DNA of 7,858 nucleotides. It comes from DATNPH01 sp036703315 (GTDB taxonomy: Bacteria; Cyanobacteriota; Cyanobacteriia; Cyanobacteriales; Coleofasciculaceae). A program made the translations under genes and the position numbers. The first letter of the stretch is position 1. Each line of letters starts with the position of its first letter. The DNA is taken from NCBI GenBank assembly GCA_036703315.1, contig DATNPH010000240.1:1-7858 (forward strand). The letters run 5' to 3'. Below, in pieces: positions 1 through 5,424 of the stretch. The notes below the pieces were generated by a model, which did no database searches, was not told the DNA's origin, and was given only the letters and a program-made list of their open reading frames with translations.

Positions 1-1
1 T

Positions 2-9
2 GCGATCGC
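2..9. repeat. HIP1 octamer GCGATCGC
   Basis: Highly iterated palindrome of cyanobacteria, here in the non-coding stretch downstream of the last kinase. Positions 1-128 otherwise show no gene, RNA or stem-loop with T-run. Confidence 0.9.
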
Positions 10-128
10 ATTGGCATGATTCTGCCTCTCGTTGTCTACTGGTGCAATCTACGCTTCGCTATCGCTGTTCAACATCTGTGCTTATTGCCCAAAGAAATTA
101 GGCGATCACTTCCGATCAAGTCAGCAGC

Positions 129-3100
129 TCACTGTTCCCTATTCCCCATTCCCTGTTCCTTTCTGAATGTGAGCGGAATCTCCACACTAAACTCTGTCCA
201 TTGCCCTAAAGCAGAAACGCAATTGAGTTGACCTTTATGATTTTCCACCACAATCTGGTAGCTAATCGATAACCCCAAACCTGTACCACTCCCCACAGGT
301 TTCGTAGTAAAAAATGGGTCAAATATCTTCTGTCGCACAGCTTCACTCATTCCAGAACCATTATCAGCAATTCGAATGACTACTAAGTCAGTTGCCCGTT
401 GTCTGTTGTCCGTTGTTTTTTGTTCACAGCTACTGACGACTGAGTGCTGATCACTGACCACTGAGGTACTAATGGTAATTATCCTTGGTGCTGGTTGATT
501 TTTCAGGGCGTCAACGGCATTGGAGAGCAGATTCATAAACACCTGATTTAACTGACTGGCATAGCAGGTGACTTGTGGCAGTTGACCATAGTCTTTAATC
601 ACCTCAATTCCTCCCGCGTCGCCCTCTGCCCTCAGTTGGTGCTGCAAAATTACTAAGGTGTTGTCAATACCCTCATGGATATCTACAGGTTTTAGGTCTG
701 ATTCATCTAGTCTGGAGAAAATCTTTAGCGATCGCACAATCTGGTGGATGCGTTCAGCCCCCATCTCCATTGAATTCATCAGATGTTGCCAATCATCCAT
801 TACGAAATCCAAGTCGATCTCAGAAGCTAGCGATCGAATTTCTGGTGTGGAATCAGGGTAAGTCTGCTGATAGATGTGAATCAGCGAGAGCAGGTCTTGG
901 AAATATTCTCTGGCAGGAGTTAGGTTGCTATAGATAAAGCCAACAGGATTGTTAATTTCGTGGGCAACCCCTGCTATCATTCGCCCCAGACTCGACATTT
1001 TTTCAGTTTGAATCAGTTGAGCTTGGGTACGTTTCAACTTATCCAAGATCAGTTCTAGCTCTTGTGCCTTTTCTCGTTCTCGTGCTTCTGATTGTCGCAG
1101 AGCCTCCTCAGCACGCTTGCGCTCGGTGATGTCCAAGGCTGTTCCAAAGAGTCGGAGTAACTGCCCTTGCTCATTAAAAATAGCTTCTCCTCGTCCAGCG
1201 ATGTACCGGAGTTGTCCATCGAGTCGCACAATCCGATAATCAAATTCGTAGGAACTCCCGAACCTAATCATTTGCTCGATGGCTTGTCGCAATAGTACGC
1301 GGTCATCACGATGAATCTGCCGCAGGTATTGCCTGAAGCTAGGTTCGTGTCCTTTCGGGTCAAGCCCAAAAATTCGGAATAGTTCTTCTGACCAGCTAAT
1401 TTTCCCAGTAAGTACATCAAATTCCCAGTTACCGACATGGACAACTCTCTGGGCAGCTACCAGACTGGCTTCACTGGCGCGGAGTTTTTCCTCTGCAATT
1501 CTGCGCTCTGTGATGTCCTTATTCGAGCCAACCATGCGTACTGGTCTGTCGTCTTCATCCCATAGCGCCTGTCCACGAGACATAATCCATTTATAGGTGC
1601 CGTCCTTGTGCCGTAGGCGATACTCCACAATATAATAGGGGGTTTTCCGATTTAGATAGTCTTGGATGGTATCCATCACCCGATCAAAATCATCGGGATG
1701 TAAGCGGCTTTTCCATTCATCGAAGTAGTGTGCTATTTCGTGGTCTTCATACCCTAGTATTTCCTTCCATCGGGTGGAGAGGAAGGCTTCGTCCGTGTTA
1801 ATGTTCCAGTCCCAAATTCCGTCATTGTTACCCTTGAGGGCTAACTGCCAACGTTGTTCACTCTTTCTTAATTCTTCTTCTTTCCAGTAGCGATCAATAC
1901 CTAAAGCGATCGCATTGGCAATGGATGCCATCGCTTGCTGTGTTACTGGTGTAAGCTGATGACGGGCAAACATCGCCATTACTCCCACCAGGCGGTTTTC
2001 AAACATTAAGGGATAACCTGCAAAAGCTAGCATTCCCTCATGTTTAGCCCATTGCTTGTCATGAATCCGAGGGTCACTAAGGATATCGTTGGTCAGGCAG
2101 GGCTGGCACTCTTGAGCAATCAGACCGATTTTGAAGTGACCGACTCTCACGCGGCTATGAGCACCGTTGAGGTGTGTGTACATCCCTGCGCTGGCTTGCA
2201 GTTCTAGCATGTCCTCCCGTTCATTGAGCGTCCAGATGCGGGCGAAGGCAGCATCGAGATGCTCAAACAGGGCATAGGCACAACCACTGAGCATATCCTG
2301 CAAGCTCTTCCCTTGAGTGAGAGCCATACCAACATCTGCATTTAAGGCAGCTATCTTGACTCGTTCAACTAAGGCAGCTTCTGCACGTTTACGTTCTTGT
2401 GCTTCGAGCAACAAAGACACTAAATCAGCGATCGAACGAGTGAAATTTTGCTCTTCGAGTGTCCACTGACGCTTCTTACCCACCTGTTCATTACATAGAA
2501 CTCCCACCGTATGTCCCCCCAGTCGTATAGGTGCATCAAGCATAGAAGTGATGCCTAAGGGGGTTAAATAAAACTCACAAAACTCTTGCGTTCTTGGATC
2601 AGTGCGGGCATCATGTGCTGTAATCAGTTGGTCTGCTGCCAAAGCCTGAAAATAAGCCGGATAGTCTACTGATGATAGTTTGACTCCTTCGCTATGTTGC
2701 ATAGAACGCTTCTCGAATAGGTCAAGGCATTGGATACTGGTGTGTGTCTCGTCAAACAGCCATACACTCACTCGTTCAATGCCAATCGTATAGGCAGTCG
2801 CTTCTGTAATTTCCTGGAGAGCTACCTTCAAATTGCCTTGATGAAGTGCCTTATTTCTGGCTAGTTCCATCAACACCATATTTTGGTTGCGTAGCTGCGT
2901 TGCTTTCTCCTGTAGGGCGGCTTGTGCCTGCTTGCGAACTTCAATCTCTTGTTGCAGTCGGATATTTTGCTCCTGCAATTGCCTAGAGAGCCTTTGAATA
3001 GTCAACTGCTTTTCGATACGGGCTAGAACTTCTTCAACTTGAAAGGGCTTGGTAATATAGTCTACGGCACCGACTTTAAAGGCTTTGACTTTATCGATCG

Positions 3101-3371
3101 CTTCATTAAGGGCGCTCAAGAAAATTACGGGAATCTCGCAAGTTTCTGGAAGAGTTTTTAGCCGTTGACAAACTTCATAACCATCCATTTGGGGCATCAT
3201 CACATCGAGCAAAATCAAATCGGGAATAGCATCCATCGCCCCATTCAAGGCTAGTTGTCCGGTAATGGCTCGTTGAACTTTGTACCCCTGCTCAGTCAGG
3301 ATTTTGGATAAAAACCGCAGGTTACTTGGCTTGTCATCAACAATTAATATTTTGTTGGTGTGATTATCCAT
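129..3371 (-). CDS. Multisensor histidine kinase REC-GAF-GAF-PAS-PAS-HisKA-HATPase
   Basis: 1080-residue soluble sensor kinase. Domains: REC about 7-122 (D12/D13, acceptor D56, S86, K108); coiled coil 122-165; GAF1 about 168-325; GAF2 about 335-490; PAS1 about 505-625 and PAS2 about 633-752, each ending in a PAC-like DITER motif; coiled coil 752-790; kinase core with H804 in AHEINNP; N-box N947/N951; G1 DNGSG 1003-1007; FDPFFTTK 1017-1024; G2 GTGLGLS 1029-1035. The AHEINNP H-box marks an NtrB-like core, unlike the SHELRTP type of the two upstream kinases, and there is no C-terminal receiver. Neither GAF has the CH chromophore motif of phytochromes or cyanobacteriochromes, so the ligand is unknown. 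Residues 969-994 and 1071-1080 are encoded by heptanucleotide repeats. ATG 3371 fits the receiver start; AGGA lies only 2 nt upstream of it, too close for a good ribosome site. It is the last gene of the run; its target regulator is not in the window. Confidence 0.95.
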   Translation of the reverse strand: MDNHTNKILIVDDKPSNLRFLSKILTEQGYKVQRAITGQLALNGAMDAIPDLILLDVMMPQMDGYEVCQRLKTLPETCEIPVIFLSALNEAIDKVKAFKVGAVDYITKPFQVEEVLARIEKQLTIQRLSRQLQEQNIRLQQEIEVRKQAQAALQEKATQLRNQNMVLMELARNKALHQGNLKVALQEITEATAYTIGIERVSVWLFDETHTSIQCLDLFEKRSMQHSEGVKLSSVDYPAYFQALAADQLITAHDARTDPRTQEFCEFYLTPLGITSMLDAPIRLGGHTVGVLCNEQVGKKRQWTLEEQNFTRSIADLVSLLLEAQERKRAEAALVERVKIAALNADVGMALTQGKSLQDMLSGCAYALFEHLDAAFARIWTLNEREDMLELQASAGMYTHLNGAHSRVRVGHFKIGLIAQECQPCLTNDILSDPRIHDKQWAKHEGMLAFAGYPLMFENRLVGVMAMFARHQLTPVTQQAMASIANAIALGIDRYWKEEELRKSEQRWQLALKGNNDGIWDWNINTDEAFLSTRWKEILGYEDHEIAHYFDEWKSRLHPDDFDRVMDTIQDYLNRKTPYYIVEYRLRHKDGTYKWIMSRGQALWDEDDRPVRMVGSNKDITERRIAEEKLRASEASLVAAQRVVHVGNWEFDVLTGKISWSEELFRIFGLDPKGHEPSFRQYLRQIHRDDRVLLRQAIEQMIRFGSSYEFDYRIVRLDGQLRYIAGRGEAIFNEQGQLLRLFGTALDITERKRAEEALRQSEAREREKAQELELILDKLKRTQAQLIQTEKMSSLGRMIAGVAHEINNPVGFIYSNLTPAREYFQDLLSLIHIYQQTYPDSTPEIRSLASEIDLDFVMDDWQHLMNSMEMGAERIHQIVRSLKIFSRLDESDLKPVDIHEGIDNTLVILQHQLRAEGDAGGIEVIKDYGQLPQVTCYASQLNQVFMNLLSNAVDALKNQPAPRIITISTSVVSDQHSVVSSCEQKTTDNRQRATDLVVIRIADNGSGMSEAVRQKIFDPFFTTKPVGSGTGLGLSISYQIVVENHKGQLNCVSALGQWTEFSVEIPLTFRKEQGMGNREQ
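134..161. repeat. Heptanucleotide array at the 3' end of the GAF/PAS kinase gene
   Basis: Four 7-bp units in register on the plus strand: GTTCCCT, ATTCCCC, ATTCCCT, GTTCCTT. Read on the minus strand they encode the last ten residues (KEQGMGNREQ, 1071-1080), and the TGA stop follows immediately at 131-129. The kinase fold should end near FSVEIPL (1061-1067), so this tail is probably repeat-derived. It resembles the short tandemly repeated repetitive (STRR) heptamers known from filamentous cyanobacterial genomes; that assignment is from memory of the family, not a search. Confidence 0.8.
391..425. repeat. Heptanucleotide array 1 (GTTGYYY) inside the HATPase-coding region
   Basis: Five 7-bp units in register on the plus strand: GTTGCCC, GTTGTCT, GTTGTCC, GTTGTTT, TTTGTTC. 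They lie inside the ATP-binding domain of the GAF/PAS kinase and are translated as a polar, low-complexity stretch (about residues 983-994, including EQKTTDNRQRATD). The 7-bp period ignores codon phase, as expected of an inserted DNA repeat and not of a selected peptide. Confidence 0.8.
432..466. repeat. Heptanucleotide array 2 (ACTGANN) inside the HATPase-coding region
   Basis: Five 7-bp units in register on the plus strand: ACTGACG, ACTGAGT, GCTGATC, ACTGACC, ACTGAGG. Six bases (ACAGCT) separate it from the preceding array. Because three units make 21 bases, translation gives a seven-residue echo: SVVSDQH at 970-976, then SVVSSCE at 977-983. The minus-strand form, TCAGTGG/TCAGTGA-like, matches a heptamer type common between genes in filamentous cyanobacteria (recalled, not searched). 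Confidence 0.82.
728..735. repeat. HIP1 octamer within the GAF/PAS kinase gene
   Basis: Exact GCGATCGC, read as part of V879-R880-S881-L882 between the phospho-accepting His and the N-box. Confidence 0.9.
1906..1913. repeat. HIP1 octamer within the GAF/PAS kinase gene
   Basis: Exact GCGATCGC, read as part of N486-A487-I488-A489 at the end of GAF2. Confidence 0.9.
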
Positions 3372-3408
3372 AATCCTAATGATTTTTTACTATTCAATTA
3401 TGAAATTC

Positions 3409-5391
3409 TCAGAAGTTGAGGACACGTTGAGTTAAACGGACTATCTCATCCAGACGAAAATCATGAGCCAAACCCATTAACGCGATCGCCAAAGCTTCAG
3501 CGGTCTCTGGGATTTGCTCGATTAGCTCAAAAACTGATTCTTCCCTAAGTTTGTTAGCCGCTTGATGTATATCAGCAACCCAAGATGTTGGCATCGCCGC
3601 TAATTCGTTTAACAAGAAAGAATCTTGTCTACTAGCAGAATTAAAGTTTCGGGTAGTTGTGGCTTTCTGGGGTAATTCTTCATAAAGATACAAGACTCCC
3701 AAGTGTTGACTAATCTTTTCAAAGATTATTTCTTCACTGAAAGGTTTACGTAAAAAATCATTAGAGCCTGCTCCTAAAATTTCTCCTCGTTTCTCTTCAA
3801 AAACACTAGCTGTCAGGGTAATGATAATAGTAGACAGATGGCACTGAGCAGAGGAGGCAGATGACGGCAAGACGCAAAGATGTGGAGACGGTGAGAAATC
3901 TGAGCTCTCCTCATCTCCCCATCGCCTCATCTCCCTCTCCCTAGCTCTAATCTGTTTTATCGCCTCGACTCCCCCCATTACAGGCATCCGCGTATCTAAC
4001 AAGATTAGGTGAGGTTGCCAACTTTCCCAAAGAGCAACGGCTTCCAGACCATTTGCCGCTTCACGCACTTCAAAACCAATGGGTTCAAGTAATTTAACTA
4101 GTAGTAGGCGGTTAGCTTTGGTGTCATCAACTACTAAAATACGATACGATTCTTGACCGGGTTCTAAACCAATTACTCTCTGGCGTAATGGCATCATTAC
4201 TTCATATAAACCCGCTTCAGTTAATTTGATACTAAATTGAAACGTTGTCCCTTCACCTAATACACTGCTAACTGTAATCTCTCCTCCCATTAGTTGCACA
4301 AATTTTTTGGTAATCGCTAGACCTAAACCGGTTCCTTCAGCAAGTGCCACTCCAGCTGAAGTTTGCACAAAGGCATCAAATACCGTGTCCATTTCCTTCG
4401 GAGCAATTCCCACACCCGTATCATTAACTGCAAAATGAAGAAAGGATTCTAAATCATCACTCTTTTCTACAGTAAGAATGACACTTCCATAGTTAGTGAA
4501 TTTGATAGCATTCGAAAGAAGATTTAGCAAGCAACTCCGTAATTTTTGCTCATCAGCTTTTATATATTGAGGTACATCGGAGTTAACAATAAAAATAAAC
4601 TCTAAATTCTTTTGGGCAGCTTTGATTTGAAATATTTCTTCGAGATTATCAAGGAGACGATATAAATCAAAGTTTCTTTCATTTAGAGAAATTCGCCCCG
4701 CCTCAATTTTAGATAAATCCAAAATCTCACTGATTAATTCTAGTAAATGCTCACCACTGCGATTAATAATTTCTAAATATTCTCGCTGCTCAGCACGAAG
4801 TTGCGGATCGCGGTTCATTAATTGAGAAAAACCCAAGATAGCATTGAGCGGGGTGCGGAGTTCATGACTCATATTCGCCAGGAACTCGCTTTTAGCCTGA
4901 TTTGCTGCTGCTGCTTCTTCTTCAGCTCTCTTTCTCTCCTGAATTTCCTGCTGTAGCTGTTCGTTTTGCTCTTGGAGTTGGTTTTGTTTTTCTTGGAGTT
5001 CTATGGAGAGTTGACGAATCATCAGTTGATGCTCAATGCGAGCCAAAACCTCTTCAACCTGAAAGGGTTTAGTAATGTAATCCACGCCTCCAACTTGAAA
5101 CGCTTTGACCTTATCGATAACCTCATCTAATGCGCTAATAAAAATCACTGGGATATCACGAGTTTGGTCATCAGCTTTCAATTGTTTGCAGACTTCGTAG
5201 CCATTCAATTCTGGCATTTTGATGTCAAGTAAAATCAAGTCTGGGGGAGATACGCGTGCTGTTCGGATTGCCATTTTGCCTTGAGCAGCACCGCGAATGC
5301 TATAGCCTTGCTCAGATAGAGTACTGGATAGAAGTTGCAGACTCTCTAAGGTATCATCAACAATTAAAATTTTGCCTTTGTTACTTAACAT
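3409..5391 (-). CDS. Hybrid histidine kinase REC-HisKA-HATPase-REC
   Basis: 660-residue soluble hybrid kinase, expected to autophosphorylate on His and pass phosphate to its own or another receiver. Domains: REC1 about 6-122 (D12/D13, acceptor D56, K108); coiled coil 122-165; HisKA with H176 in SHELRTP; HATPase with N-box N290/N294, G1 DTGVG 324-328 and G2 GTGLGL 353-358; REC2 about 416-565 (D422/D423, acceptor D466, T527, K549); helical tail about 592-660. It has no PAS, GAF or membrane sensor, so REC1 is the only visible input, suggesting control by another kinase. REC2 carries about 36 extra residues (485-520) between helix 3 and strand 4, repeat-like and absent from the upstream paralogue. 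ATG at 5391 gives a REC1 of normal length starting six residues before the ILIVDD strand; no Shine-Dalgarno is visible in front of it (AT-rich, ending CGTCAAAA). It lies 33 bp after the upstream kinase and 37 bp before the next. Confidence 0.95.
   Translation of the reverse strand: MLSNKGKILIVDDTLESLQLLSSTLSEQGYSIRGAAQGKMAIRTARVSPPDLILLDIKMPELNGYEVCKQLKADDQTRDIPVIFISALDEVIDKVKAFQVGGVDYITKPFQVEEVLARIEHQLMIRQLSIELQEKQNQLQEQNEQLQQEIQERKRAEEEAAAANQAKSEFLANMSHELRTPLNAILGFSQLMNRDPQLRAEQREYLEIINRSGEHLLELISEILDLSKIEAGRISLNERNFDLYRLLDNLEEIFQIKAAQKNLEFIFIVNSDVPQYIKADEQKLRSCLLNLLSNAIKFTNYGSVILTVEKSDDLESFLHFAVNDTGVGIAPKEMDTVFDAFVQTSAGVALAEGTGLGLAITKKFVQLMGGEITVSSVLGEGTTFQFSIKLTEAGLYEVMMPLRQRVIGLEPGQESYRILVVDDTKANRLLLVKLLEPIGFEVREAANGLEAVALWESWQPHLILLDTRMPVMGGVEAIKQIRAREREMRRWGDEESSDFSPSPHLCVLPSSASSAQCHLSTIIITLTASVFEEKRGEILGAGSNDFLRKPFSEEIIFEKISQHLGVLYLYEELPQKATTTRNFNSASRQDSFLLNELAAMPTSWVADIHQAANKLREESVFELIEQIPETAEALAIALMGLAHDFRLDEIVRLTQRVLNF
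3482..3489. repeat. HIP1 octamer within the REC-HK-REC kinase gene
   Basis: Exact GCGATCGC, read as A635-I636-A637 in the C-terminal helical tail. Confidence 0.9.
3832..3939. repeat. Repeat-like 108-bp in-frame block in the second receiver of the REC-HK-REC kinase
   Basis: The block encodes residues 485-520, absent from the matching receiver of the upstream paralogue. Its right part has an 8-bp rhythm on the plus strand: AGCTCTCC, TCATCTCC, CCATCGCC, TCATCTCC, CTCTCCCT (3903-3942), with TCATCTCC repeated exactly at 3911 and 3927. The left part is purine-rich (GCAGAGGAGGCAGATGA, 3847-3863). Such CTCCCCAT-type strings are common in intergenic repeats of filamentous cyanobacteria. Exact edges are uncertain by a few codons. 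Confidence 0.68.
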
Positions 5392-5424
5392 TTTTGACGT
5401 TTTATAAATTGTAAAGTGTTAAAT

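Noticed and set aside
1..128. Terminator or small RNA downstream of the last kinase
   Set aside because: Only a short GATC...GATC inverted repeat is seen, with no stable stem or T-run, so nothing can be supported.
16..231. Plus-strand open frame of 71 codons at the left edge
   Set aside because: It runs antisense into the kinase 3' end and through the heptamer array, has no recognisable domain and no ribosome site; most likely chance.
391..466. Possible CRISPR array
   Set aside because: Units are 7 bp and contiguous with no spacers; this is a short tandem repeat.
2..1920. Shared 15-mer GCGATCGCATTGGCA at 2-16 and 1906-1920, as a possible duplication mark
   Set aside because: Eight of the 15 bases are the abundant HIP1 octamer and the flanks differ at once; best explained by chance.
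1902..2870. GAF domains of the largest kinase as bilin-binding photoreceptors
   Set aside because: Neither GAF shows the Cys-His chromophore motif or the flanking phytochrome/cyanobacteriochrome signature; the Cys pair at 422/425 is not in that context.
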